Part shown: positions 7,104 through 15,211 of the stretch, in pieces
How the letters are laid out: every line of letters begins with the position of its first letter
Position numbering within the stretch: position 1 is the first letter of the stretch
NCBI RefSeq assembly: GCF_008365275.1
Contig: NZ_CP043504.1
Location: forward strand, 1,550,001 to 1,614,000
Length of the DNA: 64,000 nt
Origin: Protaetiibacter larvae
Lineage (GTDB): Bacteria > Actinomycetota > Actinomycetes > Actinomycetales > Microbacteriaceae
Direction of reading: 5' to 3'
Program-made: the position numbers and the translations under genes
The notes under the pieces: model-generated
The model's database searches: none
Seen by the model: only the letters and a program-made list of their open reading frames with translations
What the model was told of the DNA's origin: nothing

Positions 7104-7697
7104 GTCCCCATGATAGGCGGCGCGGCGGCCCACGAGCAGGTCGATCGCGATGCCCGTGACGACCGCGACCGGGATCGAGATCACGATCGCGAGCCACGGG
7201 GTCGAGGCGAACAGGGCGCCGAAGAGCGCGCCGATCGCCACGTTGTAACAGGCCCAGGCGCTGCCCGCGAGTGCCGAGAGGGGAAGGAATCGCCGCCACG
7301 GCAGCCGAACCGCGCCGATCGTCAGGTTCACGGCGATCCGCGCGAACGGGATGTAACGAGCCGTGAACACCAGGGTCGCGGGCCGGCCCAGCACCAGCCT
7401 TCTGGCTCGCACGATCCCGCGCGCGATGCGTCCGCGGCGCTGCCACGCCCAGCGTTCGGTGCCGACCCCGCGCCCGATCGCGACGCACAGCGTGTCGCCC
7501 AGCACGGCCCCCGCCGCGGCGATCGGGACGACGAGCCACAGCGAGGGCTGCCCGGTCGAGGCGGCGAGCGCCCCGAGCGCCACCACGAGCGTCTCGCTCG
7601 GCAGCACCACCAGGAAGGCGTCGCCCACCACGAGCGCGAACAGCACGAGCAGCAGCCAGGGCGAGCCGGCGACCGCGTCGAGCCAGGCGGCGTCCAT
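6921..7697 (-). CDS. DedA family membrane protein in frame with a C-terminal DUF5302 domain
   Basis: One open frame of 258 residues. Residues 1-198 are a DedA/VTT-family membrane protein (hydrophobic helices, a G-x-V-L-G-D region and the FTARYIPFARI signature); DedA proteins are associated with lipid scrambling or proton-dependent membrane homeostasis. No stop separates this part from residues 199-258, which match DUF5302, a small cytoplasmic protein ending in FRRKSG that is normally a separate gene. The start ATG 7697 matches the DedA N-terminus. Either this is a true fusion or the DUF5302 part is also made independently from ATG 7103. Confidence 0.8.
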   Translation of the reverse strand: MDAAWLDAVAGSPWLLLVLFALVVGDAFLVVLPSETLVVALGALAASTGQPSLWLVVPIAAAGAVLGDTLCVAIGRGVGTERWAWQRRGRIARGIVRARRLVLGRPATLVFTARYIPFARIAVNLTIGAVRLPWRRFLPLSALAGSAWACYNVAIGALFGALFASTPWLAIVISIPVAVVTGIAIDLLVGRRAAYHGDMSSDEKPGAASEDTKRKFREALERKKQQAQDRPGHLDGDGSVHESHGRAEQRREFRRKSG

Positions 7698-7860
7698 CCG
7701 TCCCTTGTACCGCCCACGGGTGAACGGCAGACGTCCCGGAGGCGACCGGATGACCCTGCGGAGATCGGGGCGTGACCCGGATGCGACGGACGCGTGAATC
7801 CTCGGCGACGAAGCCGCGTTCCGGCGGCGGCGGCGGGTCGGCGACCCCGATCCTGGGCGC

Positions 7861-9864
7861 GTGAGAGTCGCGCTGATCGCAGAGTCGTTCCTGCCGCACA
7901 TGAACGGCGTCACGCATTCCCTGCTCCAGGTGATCCGTCACCTGGAGCGCGCCGGCCACCAGACGCTCGTCATCGCCCCGCGCGCCGGTCGTGCCCGCCC
8001 CGAGGTGCAGGGGGCCGAACTCGCCCTGCTGCGCTCCGTCCCGCTGCCCGGGTATCCCGAGGTGCGGATTGTGGTCGCGCACACCGCGCGACTGACCGCG
8101 ATCCTGCGCGACTTCGCCCCGGATGTCGTGCATCTCGCGTCGCCCTTCGTGCTCGGCTGGCAGGCGCTGCGCGCCGCCGAGCGGCTCGGGATCCCGACGG
8201 TGGCCGTCTATCAGACCGACATCCCCGCCTACGCGCGTCGCTACGGGATACCGGGCGCCGAGGCCGAGCTTGGCCGTCATGTCGCGCGCCTGCACGGTCG
8301 TGCCACGCTCACCCTCGCTCCCTCGACCTCCGCCTCCGACGACCTCGCCGTCCTCGGCGTGCCGCGGGTGCGGCGCTGGGCGCGCGGGGTGGATGCCGAG
8401 CGCTTCCACCCCGCACGGCGCTCCGAGGTGCGGCGCGCCCAGCTCGCCCCGAACGGCGAGGTGCTCGTCGGCTATGTGGGCCGCCTCGCGCCCGAGAAGC
8501 AGGTGGAGGATCTCGCCGCGCTCGCCGGGCTGCCGGGCGTCCGTCTCGTGGTGATCGGCGACGGCCCGGATCGTGCGCGGCTCGAGGCGCTGCTCCCGGA
8601 CGCCGTCTTCCTCGGCTTCCGTTCGGGCGACGAGCTCGCCGACGATGTCGCGAGTCTCGACCTCTTCGTGCACCCGGGCGAGAGCGAGACCTTCTGCCAG
8701 ACGGTGCAGGAGGCGCTCGCGAGCGGGGTGCCGGTGGTGGCGACCGGTCGCGGCGGCCCCCGCGACCTCGTCGACAACGGACGCACCGGGTGGCTGTACC
8801 GGCCCGGCGACCTCGCCGAGCTGCGATCCCGTGTCGCGGATCTCGCCGGCGACAACGCGAAGCGGCGCGCCTTCGCGACGGCGGCCCGCGCCGCCGTCGA
8901 AGGCCGCAGCTGGTCGGCCTTGTGCGACGAACTGCTGGGGCACTACCGGGCCGCGATGGTGCTCCACACCGTGCGCGCCGACCCGCGCCCCGACCCGCGC
9001 GCCGTCGCCGTCGAACGACGCCCGAGCCCGCCGACGGCTCCCGCGCCCGCCTGGCGCCCCCGGCGGTTCGCCGCCCTCGGCGACTCCCTCACCGAGGGGC
9101 TGTGCGACACCTCGCGCCAGGCGCCCGGCGTGTACCGCGGGTGGACCGACCGACTGGCCCTGCTGCTCGCCCACGCCGACGGGCGCACGGCGCCGTTGCA
9201 CTACGGCAATCTCGCCGTGCGCAGCAGGCGCGTCCAGGACGTCGTGGACGTGCAGCTGCCGCGGGCGATCGAGCTGGGCGCCGACTTCGTCACGGTGCTC
9301 ATCGGCGCCAACGATCTCGTGCGCGTCGGCGCACCCACCACACGGCTTGCCGAGCAGCTCGCCGACGGCATCGACCGACTCCGGTCCTCCGGCGCCGAGG
9401 TGCTCGTGCTCGCCCCGTTCGCCCCGCCGCGCGTATACCTGCGGGCCCTGCACGATCGCACCCTCGTCTTCGCGCGCGAGTTGCGGCGGCGTGCCCGCGA
9501 GTCGGGGGCGATGTTCCTCGACCCGGCGGCGGCGATCGACCTCGCCGACCCGCGCCTCTGGGCGGGGGACCGCGTGCACCTGAGCTCGCGCGGGCACCGC
9601 ATGCTGTCCTACGCGGCGGCCGAGGCGCTGGGCCTGGAGGGGGCCGTCGAGCTCGGCGCCCTCGAGACGGCGATGCACGACGAGGAGCTCTCGCCCGACG
9701 ACGAGCCGCTCTCGCACGCCCGGTGGCTGTGGACGCACGTGCGCCCCTGGGCTGCCCGCCGCATCCGGGGCAGGACCGCGGGCGACGGGCTGCTGGCCAA
9801 GCACGACGAGCTCGTGCCGATCCTGCCCGCGGCCCGACCGGGCGTGCGGGTACCGCAACGCTGA
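7861..9864 (+). CDS. Glycosyltransferase family 4 / SGNH hydrolase fusion protein
   Basis: A 667-residue two-domain enzyme. Residues 1-365 are a GT-B glycosyltransferase of the GT4 mannosyltransferase type: N-terminal AESFLPHMNGVTHS, C-terminal GESETFCQTVQEAL with the EX7E pair at E276/E284. After a Pro/Arg linker (about 366-400), residues 401-600 form an SGNH/GDSL esterase with S409 (block I GDSL), the GAND block at 482-485 and D570/H573. The enzyme could transfer a sugar and add or remove an acyl group on the same envelope glycolipid; that coupling is inferred. GTG 7861 starts exactly at the conserved GT4 N-terminus. No signal peptide. Confidence 0.87.
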   Translation: MRVALIAESFLPHMNGVTHSLLQVIRHLERAGHQTLVIAPRAGRARPEVQGAELALLRSVPLPGYPEVRIVVAHTARLTAILRDFAPDVVHLASPFVLGWQALRAAERLGIPTVAVYQTDIPAYARRYGIPGAEAELGRHVARLHGRATLTLAPSTSASDDLAVLGVPRVRRWARGVDAERFHPARRSEVRRAQLAPNGEVLVGYVGRLAPEKQVEDLAALAGLPGVRLVVIGDGPDRARLEALLPDAVFLGFRSGDELADDVASLDLFVHPGESETFCQTVQEALASGVPVVATGRGGPRDLVDNGRTGWLYRPGDLAELRSRVADLAGDNAKRRAFATAARAAVEGRSWSALCDELLGHYRAAMVLHTVRADPRPDPRAVAVERRPSPPTAPAPAWRPRRFAALGDSLTEGLCDTSRQAPGVYRGWTDRLALLLAHADGRTAPLHYGNLAVRSRRVQDVVDVQLPRAIELGADFVTVLIGANDLVRVGAPTTRLAEQLADGIDRLRSSGAEVLVLAPFAPPRVYLRALHDRTLVFARELRRRARESGAMFLDPAAAIDLADPRLWAGDRVHLSSRGHRMLSYAAAEALGLEGAVELGALETAMHDEELSPDDEPLSHARWLWTHVRPWAARRIRGRTAGDGLLAKHDELVPILPAARPGVRVPQR

Positions 9865-9889
9865 GTGCCGCTCGTGTGAGGATGGCGGG

Positions 9890-10498
9890 GTGATCCGCCG
9901 CGACCGCGCCCTCGCCCTCATCGGGGGAGGCGTCGTGCTCGCCGTCGCGTCGGCGTCGCTCGTCGTCCTCCTCGCGCACGGCGCCGAGGCGGCGCCCCAG
10001 CGTGCGGAGGCGGCGCGCGACGAGGTTCCCGGAGACATCGCCTGGGTGCTGTACGACGTCTGCGCCCGGCAGTCGCCGTCGCTCATCATGGCGAGCATCG
10101 CCGTCGAGGACGGCCGGATGACCGTGCGGCCGTTCGACGAGGACGGCACCATGAGCGAGGAACCGGATGCGCTCGCCGCCGCGGAGATCGTCAACGAATG
10201 CCTCGACGACTACCAGGTCCTCGAGGACACCGGCTTCTATGCGGGCGCGCTGTGGACCAACGACGTGGCCACCCGCTTGCTGCTGTACGACTACGGACGG
10301 CGGTGGATGGCGCCGTGCCTGCGCGGTCACGGACTGCCGGTCGACGAACCGGTGCTCGACGCGTTCCTCGACCCGAGCGATGCGCCGTGGGGTGCGTACT
10401 ACTTCCAGGCGCGGGTGCCCGCGATGGAGGACGTGCTCGAGGCGCGGCACGCCTGCGGCTCGGGCTCCGACCTCCTCGCCCGGGACATGCCCGGCTGA
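9890..10498 (+). CDS. Secreted or membrane-anchored hypothetical protein
   Basis: A 202-residue protein of unknown family. Residues 8-34 form a signal peptide or membrane anchor; the rest is extracytoplasmic and has four cysteines (in the YDVC, VNEC, MAPC and RHAC segments), suggesting two disulfide bonds. The GTG start at 9890 has AGGAT nine bases upstream. It follows the glycosyltransferase fusion by 25 bases on the same strand and may be co-transcribed. It is followed by a hairpin and the pnp leader. Confidence 0.65.
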   Translation: MIRRDRALALIGGGVVLAVASASLVVLLAHGAEAAPQRAEAARDEVPGDIAWVLYDVCARQSPSLIMASIAVEDGRMTVRPFDEDGTMSEEPDALAAAEIVNECLDDYQVLEDTGFYAGALWTNDVATRLLLYDYGRRWMAPCLRGHGLPVDEPVLDAFLDPSDAPWGAYYFQARVPAMEDVLEARHACGSGSDLLARDMPG

Positions 10499-10508
10499 TA
10501 GCATGGAT

Positions 10509-10531
10509 GCGGCCGCCAGTCCGGTGGCCGC
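10509..10531 (+). terminator. Hairpin after the secreted hypothetical gene
   Basis: GCGGCCGCC (10509-10517) pairs with GGTGGCCGC (10523-10531), one G-U type position, loop AGTCC. It starts 11 bases after the upstream stop codon, so it is a likely terminator or the first element of the pnp leader. Confidence 0.45.
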
Positions 10532-10582
10532 CCGGGAGTGCGCACGCACGACCGGATCATCCCGGAGCAGGCCGGCACGAAG

Positions 10583-10639
10583 CTGGTCACCGGTGGTGGC
10601 ATTCCGAACACGAGTCGGAGCGCTTCTACTGTTGACCAG
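10583..10639 (+). ncRNA. Structured pnp leader, probable Actino-pnp motif
   Basis: CTGGTCA (10583-10589) and TGACCAG (10633-10639) close a stem; inside, TCCGA and TCGGA pair, and a GGTGGTGGCATTCCGAA segment looks like the Actino-pnp RNA motif known upstream of pnp in actinobacteria. It would act in cis on pnp expression. Assigned from memory of the motif and position, without a covariance-model search. Confidence 0.55.
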
Positions 10640-10744
10640 ATCCAGACGGCAGGCACGCGACACTGCGCGCGCCGCCGTCCTTCCTGCCCGCTCCTGCTCC
10701 GATGCAAGTGCCGCGCGTATCGCGGCAGCAAGGAGAAAGACCTC

Positions 10745-13042
10745 GTGGAAGGCCCCGAGATCAAGTTCGCCGAAGCCGTTCTGGACAACGGCAAGTTCGG
10801 CACCCGCACCATCCGTTTCGAGACCGGTCGTCTCGCCCAGCAGGCGCAGGGCGCCGTCGCCGCCTACCTCGACGAGGACACCATGCTGCTGTCCGCGACG
10901 AGCGTGTCGAAGCAGCCCCGTGACGGCTTCGACTTCTTCCCCCTCACCGTGGATGTCGAGGAGCGCTCCTACGCCGCCGGCAAGATCCCCGGCTCGTTCT
11001 TCCGTCGTGAGGGCCGCCCCTCCACCGAGGCGATCCTCGTCTGCCGCCTCATCGACCGGCCGCTGCGCCCGTCGTTCGCGGACGGCATCCGCAACGAGGT
11101 GCAGGTGGTCATCACCGTCCTGAGCATCGCGCCCGACGAGTTCTACGACGCCCTCGCGATCAACGCGGCGAGCGCCTCCACCCAGATCTCGGGCCTGCCC
11201 TTCAGCGGCCCGATCGCGGGTGTGCGCCTCGCGCTCATCCCCACCCCGGGCACCAACGAGGGCCAGTGGGTCGCGTTCCCGAAGTTCTCGCAGCTCGCCG
11301 ATGCGGTGTTCGACCTCGTGGTCGCCGGCCGCGTGGTGAAGAAGGCGGACGGCTCCGAGGACGTCGCGATCATGATGGTCGAGGCCGAGGCCACCGAGCA
11401 CAGCTGGGAGCTCATCCAGGGCGGCGCCGTCAAGCCCAACGAGGCGATCGTGGCTCAGGGCCTCGAGGCCGCGAAGCCGTTCATCGCGCAGCTCGTGAAG
11501 GCTCAGGAGCAGCTCGCCGCGCAGTCCGCGAAGGAGATCAAGGAGTACCCGATCTTCCTCGACTACACGCAGGAGGCCTACGACGCGGTCGCCGGCCTCG
11601 CCTACGACGAGCTCGTCGGCATCTACCAGATCGCCGACAAGATCGAGCGTCAGGACGCCGACGACGCCCTCAAGGCGCGCGTCAAGGACGCCATCGCCGG
11701 CCGCGTCGCCGCGGGCGAGCTGGACGCTTCCGTGCTCGGCCAGGTGTCGGCCGCCTACAAGTCGGTCACGAAGAAGATCGTGCGCGGTCGCATCCTCACC
11801 GACGGTGTGCGCATCGACGGCCGCGGCCTCACCGACATCCGCGCGCTCGACGCCGAGGTGCAGGTCATCCCGCGCGTGCACGGCTCGGCGATCTTCCAGC
11901 GCGGCGAGACCCAGATCCTGGGGGTCACCACGCTCAACATGCTCAAGATGGAGCAGCAGATCGACTCGCTCGCGCCGATCACCAAGAAGCGCTACCTGCA
12001 CCACTACAACTTCCCGCCCTACTCGACCGGTGAGACCGGCCGCGTGGGTTCGCCGAAGCGTCGCGAGATCGGGCACGGCTTCCTCGCCGAGCGCGCCCTC
12101 GTGCCGGTGCTGCCGAGCCGCGAGGAGTTCCCCTACGCGATCCGTCAGGTCTCCGAGGCCCTCGGCTCCAACGGATCCACCTCGATGGGCTCCGTGTGCG
12201 CCTCGACCCTGTCGCTGCTCAATGCCGGCGTGCCGCTCAAGGCCCCCGTCGCGGGCATCGCGATGGGCCTCGTGTCCGACACGGTCGACGGCGAGACCCG
12301 CTACGCGGCGCTCACCGACATCCTCGGCGCCGAGGACGCCCTCGGCGACATGGACTTCAAGGTCGCCGGCACCTCGGAGTTCGTGACCGCGATCCAGCTC
12401 GACACCAAGCTCGACGGCATCCCCTCGGAGGTGCTCGCCGGCGCGCTGTCGCAGGCCAAGGACGCCCGCACGGCGATCCTCGCGGTCATCAACCAGGCGA
12501 TCGACGGACCGGACGAGATGGCTCCGACGGCTCCGCGCGTGATCTCGGTGAACATCCCGGTCGACAAGATCGGTGAGCTCATCGGCCCCAAGGGCAAGAC
12601 GATCAACGCGATCCAGGACGAGACCGGCGCCGAGATCTCCATCGAGGAGGACGGCACCGTCTACATCGGCGCGGTCGACGGCCCCTCGGCCGAGGCGGCC
12701 CGCGCGCAGGTGCTCGCGATCGGCAACCCGGTGAACCCGGAGGTCGGTGAGCGCTTCCTCGGCACCGTCGTGAAGCTCGCCGCGTTCGGCGCCTTCGTGT
12801 CGCTGCTGCCCGGCAAGGACGGCCTGCTGCACATCAGCGAGGTCCGCAAGCTCGCGGGCGGCAAGCGCGTGGAGAACGTCGAGGACGTGCTCTCGGTCGG
12901 CCAGAAGATCATGGTCGAGATCACCAAGATGGACGACCGCGGCAAGCTGTCGCTCGCCCCGGTGGTCGACGAGGCCGAGGCGGCCGACACCGAGGGCTCC
13001 GCGGCGGCGGCCGAGGGCCCGGAGGCTCCCGCCGAGGGCTGA
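10745..13042 (+). CDS. pnp: Polynucleotide phosphorylase
   Basis: The 765-residue enzyme degrades RNA from the 3' end using phosphate and can add tails in reverse. The expected domains are present in order: RNase PH core 1 (about 10-145), helical domain (about 150-240), RNase PH core 2 (about 330-545), KH ([22 protein letters not shown], about 595-655) and S1 (about 665-735), followed by an acidic low-complexity tail. GTG 10745 is preferred because AAGGAG lies nine bases upstream and the product begins with the family's [16 protein letters not shown]; a frame upstream to 10538 is the untranslated leader. Confidence 0.97.
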   Translation: MEGPEIKFAEAVLDNGKFGTRTIRFETGRLAQQAQGAVAAYLDEDTMLLSATSVSKQPRDGFDFFPLTVDVEERSYAAGKIPGSFFRREGRPSTEAILVCRLIDRPLRPSFADGIRNEVQVVITVLSIAPDEFYDALAINAASASTQISGLPFSGPIAGVRLALIPTPGTNEGQWVAFPKFSQLADAVFDLVVAGRVVKKADGSEDVAIMMVEAEATEHSWELIQGGAVKPNEAIVAQGLEAAKPFIAQLVKAQEQLAAQSAKEIKEYPIFLDYTQEAYDAVAGLAYDELVGIYQIADKIERQDADDALKARVKDAIAGRVAAGELDASVLGQVSAAYKSVTKKIVRGRILTDGVRIDGRGLTDIRALDAEVQVIPRVHGSAIFQRGETQILGVTTLNMLKMEQQIDSLAPITKKRYLHHYNFPPYSTGETGRVGSPKRREIGHGFLAERALVPVLPSREEFPYAIRQVSEALGSNGSTSMGSVCASTLSLLNAGVPLKAPVAGIAMGLVSDTVDGETRYAALTDILGAEDALGDMDFKVAGTSEFVTAIQLDTKLDGIPSEVLAGALSQAKDARTAILAVINQAIDGPDEMAPTAPRVISVNIPVDKIGELIGPKGKTINAIQDETGAEISIEEDGTVYIGAVDGPSAEAARAQVLAIGNPVNPEVGERFLGTVVKLAAFGAFVSLLPGKDGLLHISEVRKLAGGKRVENVEDVLSVGQKIMVEITKMDDRGKLSLAPVVDEAEAADTEGSAAAAEGPEAPAEG

Positions 13043-13047
13043 CCTCC

Positions 13048-13119
13048 TTCGCTGGTCGAGGAGCCGCGCAGCTCCTCACCCTCGCTGGTCGAGTAGCCGC
13101 GGAGCGGCGTATCGAGACC
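13048..13119. repeat. REP-like palindromic repeats, one partial and one complete copy
   Basis: Copy 13081-13119 contains GGTCGAGTAGCCGC, GGA, GCGGCGTATCGAGACC, an imperfect palindrome; 13048-13080 is a diverged partial copy. The same element occurs inverted at 63062-63100 and diverged at 51544-51586. Located after pnp, where it may also act as a terminator or mRNA stabiliser. Confidence 0.7.
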
Positions 13120-13265
13120 CCCGGATGCCCGTCCCGCTCGCGCGGGGCGGGCATTCCTCGTCTGCGGATCACGAAATGGTGACGATCCATAACGATCCGG
13201 TCGAGCTCCGGGCGCGGGGCGGCTCGCGGGGCTACTCTCGCAGCCAACTCAGGAGAGGTGCGGCG

Positions 13266-14288
13266 ATGGAGATGCGGACCGACCAGCCGGTCGTCGAGCT
13301 GCATTCGGGCGCGGTGCCGCTCGCGCCGACCACGCGCGAGACCGCCGCGATCGTGGGTCACTTCCCCCCGCCGCGCCGCGCCATCGGCGGCAGCGGGCTG
13401 CGCGTGCATCCGCTCGGCATGAGCGGCAAGCACTTCGGATCGAGCGTGTCACCGGCCGTGTCGGTCGAGATCCTCGACGCCTACGCCTCGCTGGGCGGAA
13501 ACCTCGTCGACACCGCCGACTCCTACGCGGACGGCGAGAGCGAGCGGATCATCGGCGACTGGATCGGGCGCCGGGGTCTGCGCGACGAGTTCGTGGTGGC
13601 CACCAAGGTCGGCAAGTCGCGGGCGCATCCGGGTCTCTCCGCCCCGGCGATCGCGGCGGCGGTCGACGCGTCGCTCCGCCGTCTCGCGACCGATCGCATC
13701 GACCTGCTCTATCTGCACCTGGATGACCCCGAGGTGCCGTTCGAGGAGACGCTGCTCGCGGTCGACGAGCTCATCCGCGCCGGCAAGGTGCGGGCCTTCG
13801 GGATGTCGGATCACACCGGCCACCGCCTGCTGGAGGCGCGTGTCGCCTGCGGCCTGCTCGGGGTGGCGCCCATCTCGGCGCTGCAGAACGAGTACAGCCT
13901 CGTGCGGCGGGACGGCTACGAGGGCGACCTGGCCCGGATCACTGCCCAGCAGGGTCTCGCGGTGATGCCGCGATTCCCGCTCGCGGGCGGATTCCTCACC
14001 GGCGCCTACCGCTCGCGCGCCGACCTTCCGGGCTCGCCGGATCCCGGCTACCTCGCGCGGCTCCTCGGCCGGCGCGGTCGGCGGGTGCTCGGCGCTCTCG
14101 ACCGGGTGTCGGCCGCCCATGACGCCGCGGTGGCGACGATCGCCCTCGCCTGGCTGCTCACCAAGCCCGGCGTCGTGGCGCCCGTCGTCTCGGCGCGCTC
14201 GGCCGACGAGCTCTTCGACCTGATGTCGGGCCCCGACATCAGGCTCACCCGCCACCAGCTGGCGGAGCTGGACCGCGCGAGCGACTGA
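13266..14288 (+). CDS. Aldo/keto reductase
   Basis: A 340-residue NADPH-dependent oxidoreductase of the aldo/keto reductase barrel family. The catalytic tetrad is visible as D82 and Y87 (in VDTADSYADG), K114 (VVATKVG) and H151 (LYLHLDDP). ATG 13266 is chosen because AGGAG lies about ten bases upstream; the longer frame starting at 13125 adds a 47-residue segment without similarity to the family. The substrate is unknown. A TetR gene follows convergently 26 bases after the stop. Both genes interrupt the usual pnp to M16 protease linkage. Confidence 0.88.
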   Translation: MEMRTDQPVVELHSGAVPLAPTTRETAAIVGHFPPPRRAIGGSGLRVHPLGMSGKHFGSSVSPAVSVEILDAYASLGGNLVDTADSYADGESERIIGDWIGRRGLRDEFVVATKVGKSRAHPGLSAPAIAAAVDASLRRLATDRIDLLYLHLDDPEVPFEETLLAVDELIRAGKVRAFGMSDHTGHRLLEARVACGLLGVAPISALQNEYSLVRRDGYEGDLARITAQQGLAVMPRFPLAGGFLTGAYRSRADLPGSPDPGYLARLLGRRGRRVLGALDRVSAAHDAAVATIALAWLLTKPGVVAPVVSARSADELFDLMSGPDIRLTRHQLAELDRASD

Positions 14289-14314
14289 GCTCGCGGCGCG
14301 ATCGAACCGCGGGC

Positions 14315-14923
14315 TCAGGCGGCGGCAGGCTGCCGTGCGCCGGCGATCACCTGGTCGAAGGCGCGCAGAAGCGCCGCGCTCGCGGCGATCGAGTCGCCCG
14401 CGTAGCCGCCCGACATGGCGCCGTCGCTCGCGAGCAGCAGGTCGTCCGCCGCATCGCCGGGCATGGGGTGCTCGATGGCGCGCAGCTGCGACTCGAGGAG
14501 CTCGTGGAACCACTCGCGGTGGTTCTGCACGGCGCGACGCACGGGGTGCGCGGGGTCGGTGAACTCGGCGGCCGCGTTGAGGAACGGGCATCCACGGAAT
14601 CCCGGGGTGGAGACCTTCTTGGCCTGCGCCTCGAAGACGAGACGCAGCAGTTCGAGCGGCTCGTCGCTGCGCTGCGCGAGCTGCTCGATCTCCTCCGCGG
14701 CCTGCAGGTGGCGGTAGGCGATGTACTCGACGATCAGGCGGTCCTTCGAGCCGTAGTGCTTGTAGAAGGTCGCCTTGGTGACACTCGACGCCGAGATCAG
14801 GCGATCGATGCCGACCGCGCGGATGCCCTCGTCATAGAAGAGCCGGTCGGCCGTGTCGATGATGCGCTGCTTCGCGGGCGCGAGGGTGTGACGCTTCGGC
14901 GGCTTGACGATCTCGATCGGCAA
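14315..14923 (-). CDS. TetR/AcrR family transcriptional regulator
   Basis: The 202-residue repressor has a TetR helix-turn-helix at about residues 18-62 (ADRLFYDEGIRAVGIDRLISASSVTKATFYKHYGSKD) and a C-terminal helical ligand domain containing an FRGCPFLNAAAEF segment typical of a common subfamily of redox or drug responsive TetRs. The start is TTG 14923, supported by AAGGAG seven bases upstream. A strong 30-base palindromic operator lies 198 bases upstream at 15121-15150, beside the predicted minus-strand -10 TACCGT (15108-15113), consistent with autorepression. Confidence 0.87.
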   Translation of the reverse strand: MPIEIVKPPKRHTLAPAKQRIIDTADRLFYDEGIRAVGIDRLISASSVTKATFYKHYGSKDRLIVEYIAYRHLQAAEEIEQLAQRSDEPLELLRLVFEAQAKKVSTPGFRGCPFLNAAAEFTDPAHPVRRAVQNHREWFHELLESQLRAIEHPMPGDAADDLLLASDGAMSGGYAGDSIAASAALLRAFDQVIAGARQPAAA

Positions 14924-14965
14924 TCCGGGCTCCTTCGGAGAGTGGTCGACACGGGTGCAGATGCC

Positions 14966-14991
14966 GCGACCGCCTGGGGGGAGGCGGTCGC
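14966..14991 (-). other. Perfect hairpin in the tetR 5' leader
   Basis: GCGACCGCCT (14966-14975) and AGGCGGTCGC (14982-14991) form a perfect 10-bp stem with a GGGGGG loop on this strand. It lies in the predicted long untranslated leader of the TetR gene. Function unknown. Confidence 0.5.
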
Positions 14992-15120
14992 AGCGCGGGT
15001 ACGAGTTCGGGTTCTCGCCGCACAGCCACCGCCGTCAGGCGGCCCGGGGATGGGTACCCGGCTGGGAAGAGCCGATCGGTTCGGGTCCGTTCGCGTTCCG
15101 CTGGCTCACGGTAGCACGAT

Positions 15121-15150
15121 GAGGACAGACAGACTTGTCTGTTTGTCCTC
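15121..15150. promoter_or_regulatory. TetR-type operator, 14-base arms
   Basis: GAGGACAGACAGAC (15121-15134) and GTCTGTTTGTCCTC (15137-15150) form an inverted repeat matching at 13 of 14 positions, with a TT centre. It overlaps the likely -35 region of the leftward tetR promoter and lies 47 bases upstream of the rightward M16 protease -10. Confidence 0.75.
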
Positions 15151-15211
15151 TCGCCTTCCCCCAATCCGGGGGAGAGGACGCCGGAATGCCATGACGTAGG
15201 CTCGGAACGAT

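Noticed and set aside
7045-10194. 1049-codon minus-strand open frame across the glycosyltransferase fusion
   Set aside because: Antisense low-complexity frame; the plus-strand gene has clear catalytic motifs.
10538-10744. N-terminal extension of pnp to the ATG at 10538
   Set aside because: It would add 69 residues unlike PNPase and lie over the structured leader; the GTG at 10745 has an ideal ribosome binding site.
9299-12832. 1177-codon minus-strand open frame antisense to pnp
   Set aside because: Shadow of the pnp third-position GC bias; no domain, and it runs across several plus-strand genes.
13125-13265. N-terminal extension of the aldo/keto reductase
   Set aside because: No similarity to the family and a good AGGAG site precedes the ATG at 13266.
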